The notes beneath the pieces were generated by a model. It searched no databases and was not told where the DNA came from. It saw only the letters and a program-made list of their open reading frames with translations. Positions 28,053 to 37,128 of a stretch of 64,000 bases of DNA are shown here, one piece after another. The DNA is from Chitinophaga jiangningensis. Lineage in GTDB: Bacteria > Bacteroidota > Bacteroidia > Chitinophagales > Chitinophagaceae. The stretch is from NCBI RefSeq assembly GCF_900142605.1, contig NZ_FRBL01000003.1, positions 620,001 through 684,000 on the forward strand, read 5' to 3'. Positions within the stretch are counted from its first letter, which is position 1. The number at the start of each line of letters is the position of its first letter. Both the position numbers and the translations under genes were made by a program.

Positions 28053-28310
28053 ATGATTCAAGTTACACTGTCTTACAAAAACCGCGAATTTGTACAACTG
28101 GAAGATTCATTTCTGGCGCAGATTGCCGAGAACACCAAGAAGCTGCTCTATGCTTTGCTGGAAGATATTTACGATCTGCTGATCCAGGAAAAAGGTCATT
28201 TCCGTATTAACCTCGACAACCATCCTAAAATTGAAGTAGAAGGATTCAGCAGCGGACTGCAGGATCAAATTGAACGTACCCTGCGTGGCGAGTACGACTA
28301 TGATTATTGA
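28053..28310 (+). CDS. small acidic protein, unknown
   Basis: This 85-residue protein has no signal peptide or membrane segment. A long amphipathic helix is predicted at about 17-45, followed by a short beta-rich part and an acidic, Tyr-rich C-terminus (EYDYDY). I do not recognise a family. Codon use and position support a real gene: it lies 65 nt upstream of the TRIC-type gene on the same strand. It may be a small cytosolic partner protein. Confidence 0.6.
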   Translation: MIQVTLSYKNREFVQLEDSFLAQIAENTKKLLYALLEDIYDLLIQEKGHFRINLDNHPKIEVEGFSSGLQDQIERTLRGEYDYDY

Positions 28311-28375
28311 TTGTTAAAACATTTCCGCTGTTATTTGACTATTCTATAACTTGCAGCTAAATCTTAGAACAGCGG

Positions 28376-28987
28376 ATGCATCTTTCTTACATTAACGTCC
28401 TGGAATTACTGGGAACATTTGCTTTTGCCATATCCGGCGCCACCGCCGCTATCAACAAATCATATGATGTTATTGGTTTGCTCACCCTGTCGTTTGTAAC
28501 GGCGATAGGCGGAGGAACCATCAGGGACCTGCTGATTGGCGCTACGCCTGTAGCGTGGATGCAGGATGAGTTGAGCAACACGGCCATTATCGTTGCTGCC
28601 ATCATCGCTGCTTTATTTTTCTCCTATGTAAAAAGATTACATCAGTGGCTCACAGTATTTGATGCCATTGGTCTTGCTATGTTTACCGTAACGGGTATCA
28701 ACAAAGGTATAGCTGCCGGGCTTCCTATGCCCATATGCGTGGCACTGGGCGCTATCACCGGTACCTTTGGCGGATTACTGCGTGATGTGATTTCCGGTGA
28801 ACAACCGATCTTATTTACCCGTGAAATTTATGCAGCAGCCTCCATTGCAGGCGGAACCATTTATGTTGCCGGCACCTACTATAATGCTGATGCAGATTTT
28901 ATTCAGAGTATAGCCGTTGCCGTTATAGTCGCCATACGATTGGTAAGCCTCCGTTATAACTGGCAGCTGCCGCGACTCCGGGGCTAA
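28376..28987 (+). CDS. TRIC / UPF0126 family cation channel-like membrane protein
   Basis: This 203-residue protein is built of two UPF0126 repeats, about residues 5-85 and 90-170. Each has a glycine-rich GGG/GGLLRD turn followed by an Arg-Asp pair (AIGGGTIRDLLIG and GTFGGLLRDVISG). Seven membrane segments are predicted. The family includes prokaryotic TRIC-type potassium channels; a glycine transporter is also known in it. MarC follows after 56 nt on the same strand. Confidence 0.88.
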   Translation: MHLSYINVLELLGTFAFAISGATAAINKSYDVIGLLTLSFVTAIGGGTIRDLLIGATPVAWMQDELSNTAIIVAAIIAALFFSYVKRLHQWLTVFDAIGLAMFTVTGINKGIAAGLPMPICVALGAITGTFGGLLRDVISGEQPILFTREIYAAASIAGGTIYVAGTYYNADADFIQSIAVAVIVAIRLVSLRYNWQLPRLRG

Positions 28988-29043
28988 CGCACCTGCCGCA
29001 ATTCATTCTTCTCTACATAATATAAAATTCCTATATTGCTGTT

Positions 29044-29688
29044 ATGAGGGAAATATTTGATAATTATTTTGCTTTTGCCACCACCGTATTTATGGGACTA
29101 TTTGCAATTGTGAATCCCATTTCTTCCATACCGGTATTTCTGGAGCTGACGTCCAACATGGATAAGCCGCAACGAAGGAATATCGCTACCAAATCGGTAC
29201 TGATTGCATTTTGTATTATCGCAGTATTCAGTGTGGCGGGTAAACTGATTTTCCATGTATTTGGCATTACCCTCGCAGCCCTCCGTGTTACAGGAGGCAT
29301 CCTTGTTTTTGTAATTGGATATGAGATGGTGCGTGGAAAAGATGAAGAGAAAAATAACCCTAAACTGGGCGATCAGCCCGTTAAAGCAGATCATGGTATC
29401 AGTGCTGCCATTACCCCGCTGGCAATGCCACTGCTGGCAGGCCCCGGTACCATCACCACTGCCATGAGCTACTCCGCAGCCAAGGATGTATATCACCTTG
29501 CCATAGTAATGGGCGTATACGCATTGATTTGTTATATCACCTATCTGCTGTTTCTTGCAGGCAATAAGATCGTTAATGTGATCGGTACCAATGTAATGAT
29601 GGTGATCACAAAAATGATGGGTTTAATATTGGCTGTGATCGGCGTACAGATGCTGGCACTGGGAGTAATGGAACTATTTAAACTTTAA
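29044..29688 (+). CDS. MarC family membrane protein
   Basis: This 214-residue protein has six membrane segments. The start FAFATTVFMGLFAIVNPISS, with ATPLAMPLLAGPGT-like ITPLAMPLLAGPGTI near 122-136, identifies the MarC/UPF0056 family. The function is unknown; a role in antibiotic resistance was once proposed and later withdrawn. The cytoplasmic loop near 95-118 is charged. It probably ends a short transcript with the TRIC-like gene. Confidence 0.92.
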   Translation: MREIFDNYFAFATTVFMGLFAIVNPISSIPVFLELTSNMDKPQRRNIATKSVLIAFCIIAVFSVAGKLIFHVFGITLAALRVTGGILVFVIGYEMVRGKDEEKNNPKLGDQPVKADHGISAAITPLAMPLLAGPGTITTAMSYSAAKDVYHLAIVMGVYALICYITYLLFLAGNKIVNVIGTNVMMVITKMMGLILAVIGVQMLALGVMELFKL

Positions 29689-30015
29689 TTTTTTTTCTTT
29701 CCACAAAGAGAACAATTTTATTTTAGCTGGTGTTATTAAAATATAAATAAGCTTATAGCAAAGAAAAAGTCGGCCCCTACCCGATCAATCTGAATTCTAC
29801 AACAATCCTTGAACTTATTTAAAGACATAAAACCGTCATTGGAAAATGACGCAAAGATATTTTTTCGATTAACAACAGGTAAAATCCGTTATTGATTACT
29901 AGGTGGATGTTATCGTTCCCTTTTTTCAATTGGAACTTAAAAAAATCAATATAGACGGAACAGTTAGCAGAAAAGCCGTCCCGATTCTTCGGGACGGCCG
30001 GTTTTTACAGCAGTG
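29689..30015. other. convergent intergenic region after marC
   Basis: This 327-nt AT-rich stretch holds a CGTCATT/AATGACG hairpin near 29831-29848 and, at the far end, the terminator of the RND operon. No ORF, RNA gene or repeat is seen. Confidence 0.4.
29976..29997 (-). terminator. terminator of the RND efflux operon
   Basis: It has perfect 9-bp arms CCGTCCCGA/TCGGGACGG around a 4-nt loop, followed by CTTTTCT on the minus strand, 18 nt past the adaptor stop. Confidence 0.75.
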
Positions 30016-31113
30016 CTAATTAATTGTTTCTCCTTCACGAATATCATCCGTTGCATTTTCAACTACCTGATCCCCCGGCTGCAACAGCCCGAAAATTTCT
30101 GTTGAATCATTGTGGTGATTGCCTTCCTGTATATCAATCCATTTTGTTTTTTTATCTTTTACCAATACCACATATTTTTTTTCGGTAGATGCTACCACTG
30201 CTGTTGCAGGAACCACCATGGCCCCTGAAGAACCGCTCACCGGTATATTCACCTCGGTATACATGCCCGGTTTTAACCGATGATTAACATTTTGCACATC
30301 AATTTCTACAGCTTCTGACCTGTATTTATTATTCAGCGTGCCGGCCTGTCTGGATATTTTTCCCTGAAAATTCTGGCCTGGCATAGCATTCACCTTAAAG
30401 GTCACCACAGCCCCTTCTTGCAACTGCGCACTTAAAATTTCAGGCACCTGTAATACAAGCCTGAGCTTATCTTCCTGTTCCAGCATCAGCATCGGCTTAT
30501 CGTCGGATTTAGTTGCAGGTCCTACCAATGCACCGGGATGTATGTTACGCTCTGTAATTACTCCATCAAAGGGAGCGGTCACGGTAAGATAATCTTTCAT
30601 GGCCGCAGATGCAGCCAGATTGGAGCGCTCGGTATTCATCAAGGCACTGTCGGCCATCATTTTTGCCCTGGACATTTCCAGGTCGTGCGCTGCAATGGTA
30701 CCCGGCGTAGCACTGGTGGCCAGCATACGCTCGTAGTTATCCTTGCTGGCAGCAAACAAAGCGGCCGCCTGGTGGTAGCGCGACTGCGCAGCAAAATACT
30801 GCTGCATCACTTCGGGTGCTTCCAGTTGCAACAGCAATTGTCCCTTCTTTACGCGACTACCTCTGTCTACCGCTACTGTTTTAATGAAGCCGCTGATCCG
30901 CGGATAAATACTCACTTTTTCAAATGCTTCCAATGCACCAGGTAATTGTATGGAAGACGCCAATGGCTGTTTAACCACGGTGGCCAGTTGATATTGCTTT
31001 GCCTTATGCCGGTTGGATTTTACCTGAGGTGATGTACTGTGGCAGGCGCCTAAGAATACTATCGATCCGGAAAATAGCAGGGAGCTAAATAATTTATATG
31101 GTTGCATGAACAT
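30016..31113 (-). CDS. RND efflux periplasmic adaptor lipoprotein
   Basis: This 365-residue membrane fusion protein begins with a lipoprotein signal whose lipobox is LGAC (Cys24). A biotinyl-lipoyl-like domain holds the paired stretches GALEAFEKVSIYPRISG and VTAPFDGVITERNIHPG that flank an alpha-helical hairpin (about 95-170). A beta-barrel and a membrane-proximal domain follow. It links the inner-membrane pump and the TolC-type channel encoded directly upstream. The start ATG at 31113 overlaps the pump gene by 20 nt; an ATG at 31107 is an alternative. Confidence 0.93.
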   Translation of the reverse strand: MFMQPYKLFSSLLFSGSIVFLGACHSTSPQVKSNRHKAKQYQLATVVKQPLASSIQLPGALEAFEKVSIYPRISGFIKTVAVDRGSRVKKGQLLLQLEAPEVMQQYFAAQSRYHQAAALFAASKDNYERMLATSATPGTIAAHDLEMSRAKMMADSALMNTERSNLAASAAMKDYLTVTAPFDGVITERNIHPGALVGPATKSDDKPMLMLEQEDKLRLVLQVPEILSAQLQEGAVVTFKVNAMPGQNFQGKISRQAGTLNNKYRSEAVEIDVQNVNHRLKPGMYTEVNIPVSGSSGAMVVPATAVVASTEKKYVVLVKDKKTKWIDIQEGNHHNDSTEIFGLLQPGDQVVENATDDIREGETIN

Positions 31114-34100
31114 TATTTTTAGTTGAATGAGAAACTTTCTTTTCTGTCGGCATCAGCGAAGGTGATTCATAGGCAGCCTTCCGCTGTGCCCAGGCGTAAA
31201 TCAGTGGTAGTATCAGCAATGCGGCCAGCGTAGAAGCGATGAGACCACCAATGACGGCGCGGCCCAGCGGCGCCGTTTGGTCCCCGGCTTCACCCAGGCC
31301 GGAAGCCATCGGTATCATGCCCGCTATCATAGCCAGGCTCGTCATCAATATTGGCCGCAGGCGAATACCTGCACTCACCACCGCTGCCTTGCCGGCATCG
31401 CGGTATTCCAGCCGCAATTTTTCCGCATTGGTTACAATCAGGATGGCATTGGCCACAGAAACCCCGGTGGACATAATCATGCCCATATAAGATTGCAGGT
31501 TAAGTGTAGCACCCGTCAGCAACAATGCGATTAATGATCCTGCTATTACTGCAGGCACCGTGGTGAGTACCACCAGCGATATGCGCATGGACTGGTAGTT
31601 AGCTGCCAGCAGCAGGAAAATCACCAGCACGGCAATCATTAGTCCGGACTGTAAACTATCCAGCGTTTCCACCAGCAGACTGCTGGCTCCCTTTACTTCT
31701 GTTTTTAATCCTTTAGGCGGCGCTCCTGCATCATCGATAGCTTTTTGTACTGCCTGTGTAGCCGTAGCCAGGTCCATCTTGTGAATATTAGCACTAACGG
31801 TAACGAATCTACGCGGCCCTGACCTGTCCAGCTGCCCTGGCATCTCCCCCATACTAAAAGTGGCTACATCAGAAAGTACTGGCCGTGCCTGGCCCTTTAC
31901 CAACGGAATCTCCCTGAGGTCCGACAAAGAAGTCATGTTATATTCCGGCACCTGCACCTGTACCTGGTAGGTATAAGCCACCTTTTCATCCAGCCACTGG
32001 TTTTTTTCTGTAAACCTGCTGGAAGAAGTGGATGCAGTAATGGAACGGGCTACCTGGCTGATGTCCAGCCCCATCTGCGCCAGTTTAAAACGGTCAATGT
32101 TGATGTTGATCACCGGAAAATGCAGGGGCTGTGCAATCTGTACATCACGCAGAAAGGACACCTGTTGCAGGTTGGTAACGATCTTTTTTGCATAATCCTC
32201 GATCTGCTTAATATCCTTTCCGGCAACCCTCACCTCAATCGGATTATTGGCGCCCTGACTCATAATTTTTTCTGTGAGGTCAATGGGTTCAAAAGAAATG
32301 CGTGATTTCGGAAACAGGCTGTCCACCTTGCTTCGCAGCGTTTCTTTCAGCTCATCCATATCTACCTTATATGCCTCATCCAGGTTTACCTGCAGTACAG
32401 CCTCGTGGGTACCACTGTTAAAAATATAGAGGTTACTGGTACCATAACTGCTGGGAATAAGGCCTACGTACGCGGAGCTGATGGCTACATGCCCATTGGT
32501 AGTTTCATCAATTAAGCTAAGCAACTGATGTACTTTTGCTTCCGTTCTTTCCAGCCTGGTACCATCCGGCTCGCGAAGGCGCAGCTGGAACTGGTTACCA
32601 TTTACGTGCGGCATCAGGTCCTTTCCGATATACCAGTAGCAGCCACCGGCAACGGCCAGCGCGAGCACCAGGTAAGCACCCATAATGAGGCCGGCACGGG
32701 ATTTCCATCTGTCGAGCAGGTTCATGAAGCCTACCTTAAATCGTTCGAAGCCTTTGAGCTCAGCAGCGTGCGAGGTTTCATAGGCTACCTGCTCCTGAAT
32801 TTCGTCCACCTCTTCTTCATCCAATGCGAGACTATGTTGTGCATGCTGGTACTTTTCAGCTTTAAGCCACCAGTTAGCAATTACCGGCACCAGGGTTTGT
32901 GCGGCAAAGTAGGAAGCGATCATCGCAAAACCTATGCTCAGCGCCAGCGGCAGGAACATGGCTTTCGGTACACCCGTCATAATAAAGGAGGGTGCGAACA
33001 CTGCGAGGATACAGAGCAGGATCAGCAGTAGCGGAAATGATATTTCTTCACAGGCATCATAAATCGCCTGTTTTTTTGACTTCCCTAATTCAAGATGCTG
33101 GTGAATATTTTCGATCGTTACCGTGGCCTGATCCACGAGGATACCGATGGCCAGTGCCAGCCCACTCAGGGTCATGATGTTGATGGTTTGCCCGCTCAGG
33201 TGCAGGAATAATACAGCCGCCATAATGGCCACCGGTATAGTCACTACCACCACAAGGCAACTACGCAGGTCTTTGAGGAATAGCAGCACCATCAAACCTG
33301 TGAGCAGGGCACCTAATATCCCTTCTGTCATCAAACTTTTAACGGCATTGATCACGAATACCGACTGGTCAAATTCATAGCTGAGTTTTACATCGTCCGG
33401 CAGCAGGGACTGCATTTCGGGGATACGTTGTTTCAGGGTTTTCACCACGTCCCAGGTGCTGGCATCAGCTGTTTTTACTACCGGAATATATACAGAGCGA
33501 TTCCCGTTAACCAGGGCATAGTCCACCGTTACGTCCGACCCATCGGTAACGCGGGCTACATCTTTGATGAAAATATTGGCGTTACCATTGCTGGCAATGG
33601 GGATATCACCGAAGTCGGCCACTTCCTTTTCCAGGCTGTTCAGCGTGGTCACATACATGGTGTTGTTGATGCGGATGTTCCCCGATGGCGTCATTACATT
33701 ATTCTTCGCAATCGCTTCCACCACCTGGTCGGCAGAGAGGTTGAAGCTGCGGAGCTTTTGCGGGTCCACACTCACCACCACGGAGCGGGAATTGGCACCA
33801 AACGGCGGTGGCGCCGAGAGTCCTGGCACTGTAGAAAACATGGGCCGGATACGCGTTCCGGCCAGGTCGGCCATTTCTTTGAGTGTGCGGGTGGGACTAC
33901 TAAGTACCAGCTGCCCTACCGGCAGGGAGGAGGCATCGAAGCGCACCACCTGCGGCGGCAATGCTCCCGGCGGGAAAAACTTCATGGCACGGTTTACCTG
34001 CAAAGCCACCTGTGCAGAGGCTTCCGCCATATCGGTACTTTCATAAAAAGTAAGTTTAAGCATGGTGAGCCCCTGAATATTTCTGCTGGTAATATTTTTC

Positions 34101-34330
34101 ACGCCGTTCACGTAAAGGAACTGGTCCTGAAGGCGGGTGGAAAAAAATCCTTCCATCTGTTTGGCGGACATGCCCCCATACGGCTCTATCACATATATTG
34201 TGGGGAGGTTGAGTTTTGGAAAGATGTCGATCGGTATTTTGAATACCGACAGCAGGGCAAACAACAGTACACCGGTGGTGATGATCACCACGGCAACCGG
34301 CTTTTTTAATGCTGAAGTCACTAATGACAT
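31094..34330 (-). CDS. RND efflux pump inner membrane subunit, HAE1-like
   Basis: This 1078-residue protein has twelve membrane segments and two large periplasmic loops. TM4 reads GLALAIGILVDQATVTIEN: the first proton-relay Asp (D400) is present, but the second is Gln (Q401). TM10 reads GVSVANAILIVTNAE: the Lys of AcrB (K940) is Ala. The loop between the halves holds an acidic insert. It exports drugs or other toxic compounds together with the adjacent adaptor and TolC-like protein. The ATG at 34330 is preferred over a GTG three codons earlier. TolC ends 18 nt upstream. Confidence 0.94.
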   Translation of the reverse strand: MSLVTSALKKPVAVVIITTGVLLFALLSVFKIPIDIFPKLNLPTIYVIEPYGGMSAKQMEGFFSTRLQDQFLYVNGVKNITSRNIQGLTMLKLTFYESTDMAEASAQVALQVNRAMKFFPPGALPPQVVRFDASSLPVGQLVLSSPTRTLKEMADLAGTRIRPMFSTVPGLSAPPPFGANSRSVVVSVDPQKLRSFNLSADQVVEAIAKNNVMTPSGNIRINNTMYVTTLNSLEKEVADFGDIPIASNGNANIFIKDVARVTDGSDVTVDYALVNGNRSVYIPVVKTADASTWDVVKTLKQRIPEMQSLLPDDVKLSYEFDQSVFVINAVKSLMTEGILGALLTGLMVLLFLKDLRSCLVVVVTIPVAIMAAVLFLHLSGQTINIMTLSGLALAIGILVDQATVTIENIHQHLELGKSKKQAIYDACEEISFPLLLILLCILAVFAPSFIMTGVPKAMFLPLALSIGFAMIASYFAAQTLVPVIANWWLKAEKYQHAQHSLALDEEEVDEIQEQVAYETSHAAELKGFERFKVGFMNLLDRWKSRAGLIMGAYLVLALAVAGGCYWYIGKDLMPHVNGNQFQLRLREPDGTRLERTEAKVHQLLSLIDETTNGHVAISSAYVGLIPSSYGTSNLYIFNSGTHEAVLQVNLDEAYKVDMDELKETLRSKVDSLFPKSRISFEPIDLTEKIMSQGANNPIEVRVAGKDIKQIEDYAKKIVTNLQQVSFLRDVQIAQPLHFPVININIDRFKLAQMGLDISQVARSITASTSSSRFTEKNQWLDEKVAYTYQVQVQVPEYNMTSLSDLREIPLVKGQARPVLSDVATFSMGEMPGQLDRSGPRRFVTVSANIHKMDLATATQAVQKAIDDAGAPPKGLKTEVKGASSLLVETLDSLQSGLMIAVLVIFLLLAANYQSMRISLVVLTTVPAVIAGSLIALLLTGATLNLQSYMGMIMSTGVSVANAILIVTNAEKLRLEYRDAGKAAVVSAGIRLRPILMTSLAMIAGMIPMASGLGEAGDQTAPLGRAVIGGLIASTLAALLILPLIYAWAQRKAAYESPSLMPTEKKVSHSTKNNVHATI

Positions 34331-34348
34331 AATAATCACAGTTAAAGG

Positions 34349-35752
34349 TTAGTGTAATTCCGGTAACAGTTCCTGTAAGGTATTTCCGGCGTAAGCAGCC
34401 CTGAACAAGGCCTTCCAGGCGGCGTCGCGGGCCTGGATCATATCGGTTTCAGCTCTGTTCAGCAGGAACAGTGCATTGGTCACTTCAATAATGTTGGTGA
34501 GCCCGGCTTTGTAGAGCGCTGTTTTTTGAATCGCAGCGGCTTGTGCAGCCTGTAACTGTGCAGGAATTTCAGCCAGGCGTTGTTGCGCGATGGCAATATC
34601 TGACTGTGCTTCATCCAGCGACTGCTTCAATTTCACGGCCATGGTTTCCTGTTCCTTAGCAGCAGCATCGGCGGTATAGCGCTGTGTTGCTACTTTTTCG
34701 CGGGTGCGTTTCAGGTCGGTGAGGTTATAGGTGATACCAAGGCCCAACAGGTAATTGTATCTTTTATATCCTAATCCACTCCAGAGGTTTTTATTATAGT
34801 AGTCATTGAATTCCCCGCTGGAGCCGCGCATCCAGCCGGCTGCCATCACGTTTACTTTCGGCAGATTGGCTCTGCGGATCACTGTTTCCAGTGCTTTCTG
34901 TTGCTCGTATTGCGAATGATAGAATTGCAGTAACGGATGCTGTGCGGCGACGGTTTGCTGCGGGACAAAGCGTGCGAGCAGGCCTCCAAGCTTTAACTCA
35001 TTTAATGTATCAGCGGCAATGCGTGCCGTATCAATTCCTGTGAAGGCGGCTAATTCAATCCGGAGCCGGTTAAATTGTGCGTTAACTTCCAGCAGGTTTA
35101 AGCGCGCTTTCGACAGCTCTGCCGCTGCCACGGCGCTGTCGACCCCTGGTTTCAGGCCATATTTTACCGTAGCGTTTACGGCGCGTTGGATGGCTTCCGT
35201 GCGCAGGATATTATCGGTTGTTATCTTTTGCAAAGCAGTTAATCGCAGTAGTTCAAGATAATCCTGAATGATAGCGATAGTAAGCTGGTTGCTGGTATTG
35301 GCGAGGTCCGATTTACGTGTGTTGAGTGCTGCGTGGGCCGCCTGTATGCGACTGGCAAATGCGCCGAAGTTGTATACCTCCCATTGCATTTGTGCCATGG
35401 CGATATTGCCGCTCATAAGCTGGTTATTATTTGCTTCGCGGATGCCACCGGAGGTAGAGGGGATCATGCCCATTGTAAAATAGGAGCCATAGATACTGTT
35501 GTCCGTGCCTACGTCCAGCTGTTCATGTACGCGGAGAGCCGGGTACCAGTCATGTTTCACATCTGTCAGGTTAGCCTCGCCTGATTTTATCTGTGCCTCT
35601 TTGGCCTGTATGGCCGGATAATTTTGTAGCGTGCGGGATATAGCCATGTGCAGCGAAAAGCTGTCCGCTGGCTGTTGCGCGAAGGTACCACTGGCGATTA
35701 GCAGGCAAAGGCATATCGCACAGCAATGCTTCACGAAGTTATGTACGTTCAT
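34349..35752 (-). CDS. TolC family outer membrane efflux protein
   Basis: This 467-residue protein has a signal peptide (about residues 1-25) and two repeats of the outer membrane efflux domain (about 32-240 and 265-455), each rich in Ala/Leu/Gln coiled-coil helices. A short YTIAYN-like beta segment is replaced here by GLGITYNLTDLKRTREK. It forms the outer membrane duct of the tripartite efflux system whose pump and adaptor are encoded downstream in the same operon. Confidence 0.93.
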   Translation of the reverse strand: MNVHNFVKHCCAICLCLLIASGTFAQQPADSFSLHMAISRTLQNYPAIQAKEAQIKSGEANLTDVKHDWYPALRVHEQLDVGTDNSIYGSYFTMGMIPSTSGGIREANNNQLMSGNIAMAQMQWEVYNFGAFASRIQAAHAALNTRKSDLANTSNQLTIAIIQDYLELLRLTALQKITTDNILRTEAIQRAVNATVKYGLKPGVDSAVAAAELSKARLNLLEVNAQFNRLRIELAAFTGIDTARIAADTLNELKLGGLLARFVPQQTVAAQHPLLQFYHSQYEQQKALETVIRRANLPKVNVMAAGWMRGSSGEFNDYYNKNLWSGLGYKRYNYLLGLGITYNLTDLKRTREKVATQRYTADAAAKEQETMAVKLKQSLDEAQSDIAIAQQRLAEIPAQLQAAQAAAIQKTALYKAGLTNIIEVTNALFLLNRAETDMIQARDAAWKALFRAAYAGNTLQELLPELH

Positions 35753-35800
35753 AAAATCGTTAGATTACTGAAAAAGAAATTACAATTGAAATGATATGGA

Positions 35801-36160
35801 TCAGGCTACAGGCGGGCCTCTCCAGCTACGAAGCGGGGTGAATACTTCATGGTAGCATGCGCGCAGAAATCCGGTGGTATGAACTACATAGATAAAGCGA
35901 TCTTTCAGTGTAATGCAACTGATATTGCAAGGATGATCGCTGTAGTCGTTCAGACCTACAGGGCGGCGTTTATGTCTGGTAAGAGAAGACTTATATTTTT
36001 CGCGCTTGATGTTGGGGGCTACAAAGGGGTGCTGGGAAAGCAGACTGGCGGTGAGTGCCGGGATCTTTCCGCCACGCACAGCCATAGTGCCTCCTTTGCC
36101 GGACGGCAAAAGTATTACAGCAAGGACAAATATTATAGCTAACCTAACAACAACTTTCAC
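35801..36160 (-). CDS. small exported protein of unknown function, GTG start
   Basis: The open frame of 119 codons starts with GTG at 36160 and encodes an N-terminal hydrophobic segment (residues 5-19), then a basic, low-complexity mature part with two Cys (PCNISC) and an aromatic C-terminal section. It lies 48 nt upstream of the TolC-like gene and would be the first gene of the efflux operon. No family is recognised. The base composition is less gene-like than its neighbours, so it may be an untranslated leader. Confidence 0.35.
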   Translation of the reverse strand: MKVVVRLAIIFVLAVILLPSGKGGTMAVRGGKIPALTASLLSQHPFVAPNIKREKYKSSLTRHKRRPVGLNDYSDHPCNISCITLKDRFIYVVHTTGFLRACYHEVFTPLRSWRGPPVA

Positions 36161-36247
36161 AACCCTATGGAATTATGAACCGTTAAGTTATTAAAAGTTT
36201 GTCCAACACTTTATACCGTTGGTAATATTTAATTCGATTTTAATGAT

Positions 36248-37054
36248 TTAGTAGAGATATACAAGGCAAAGTGCGCGGAGTTTTTTTGCGGCACGGGCCA
36301 GTCTGTCGTCTGCAGTAGAGATACAGGTGAATGCCTGGTATTCGTCCAGCACCGGTCCCAGTGCTACAATGCGGAGCTCAGTTTCTTCCAGTTGTTTGTT
36401 TACGAAATCAATAGATGCCTGCGCAAAATCATCGGCTGATACGATGTCGTCATACTCTTCTTCTGTAGGCACTTCCAGGATGATGCCCTCCAGCTGCAGG
36501 GGTTCGAGTTCATTGAGTGCGTAGATGCCGGTATCGGTAAGGTCGGACCATTCAAACTCAGCAAGGTTACCACTGTTTTGCAGGGACACAGCTAATTCCT
36601 CCCAAACAGCGTGTGGGGTAGGTTTTACAAAGGCCGGCAGTTCATCCGTTAAGGCAGCGGCGGTGTCTTCATCAAAAATATCCAGGTATAGCTGTGCCAG
36701 GGTTTGTCTTGCATTACCGCTCTGCTGCAGCTTTTCGGTGGCTTTGATATCCTGAACGAGGGTGTCCCATCTGCTTTGGAGTTCTTCCTGATCTTCTTCC
36801 GACATCTCATCCGGAACCATTTTTGCGTTATCAGCATTTACATCTTCCAACGCATATTTATGTACATGCAGCGTATCATCTGTAAAGTACAGCTGGTAAG
36901 TAGCGAAGTTGGTGAAATTGGTACCGATCACCACCTTGTCCGGAAAGATTTCGTGGGTTACATTTTCACGGGCATCCAGGATGGAGCTCCCATTTATTTT
37001 ACCATACGTGGAAGTGATGTGTGCGAAGTCCGCAGCGGATATATTAAGCGTCAT
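36248..37054 (-). CDS. acidic cytosolic protein of unknown function
   Basis: This 268-residue, strongly acidic protein has no signal peptide or membrane segment. The N-terminal part (1-75) is beta-rich. A helical middle (80-160) contains a stretch rich in Glu and Gln, and the C-terminal part has a long acidic helix (EEEYDDIVSADDFAQ near 200-215). I do not recognise a domain. It is divergent from the aldo/keto reductase across 74 nt. Confidence 0.65.
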   Translation of the reverse strand: MTLNISAADFAHITSTYGKINGSSILDARENVTHEIFPDKVVIGTNFTNFATYQLYFTDDTLHVHKYALEDVNADNAKMVPDEMSEEDQEELQSRWDTLVQDIKATEKLQQSGNARQTLAQLYLDIFDEDTAAALTDELPAFVKPTPHAVWEELAVSLQNSGNLAEFEWSDLTDTGIYALNELEPLQLEGIILEVPTEEEYDDIVSADDFAQASIDFVNKQLEETELRIVALGPVLDEYQAFTCISTADDRLARAAKKLRALCLVYLY

Positions 37055-37128
37055 ATGTATTCGTATAAACGCCCAAATTTAATTAAATTAGAGGGAAGCT
37101 CAACTGGAATAAATTTAAATGCTTTGAT

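Noticed and set aside
33428..34309. 293-codon plus-strand open frame opposite the RND pump gene
   Set aside because: It is antisense to conserved pump segments, with implausible His-rich composition.
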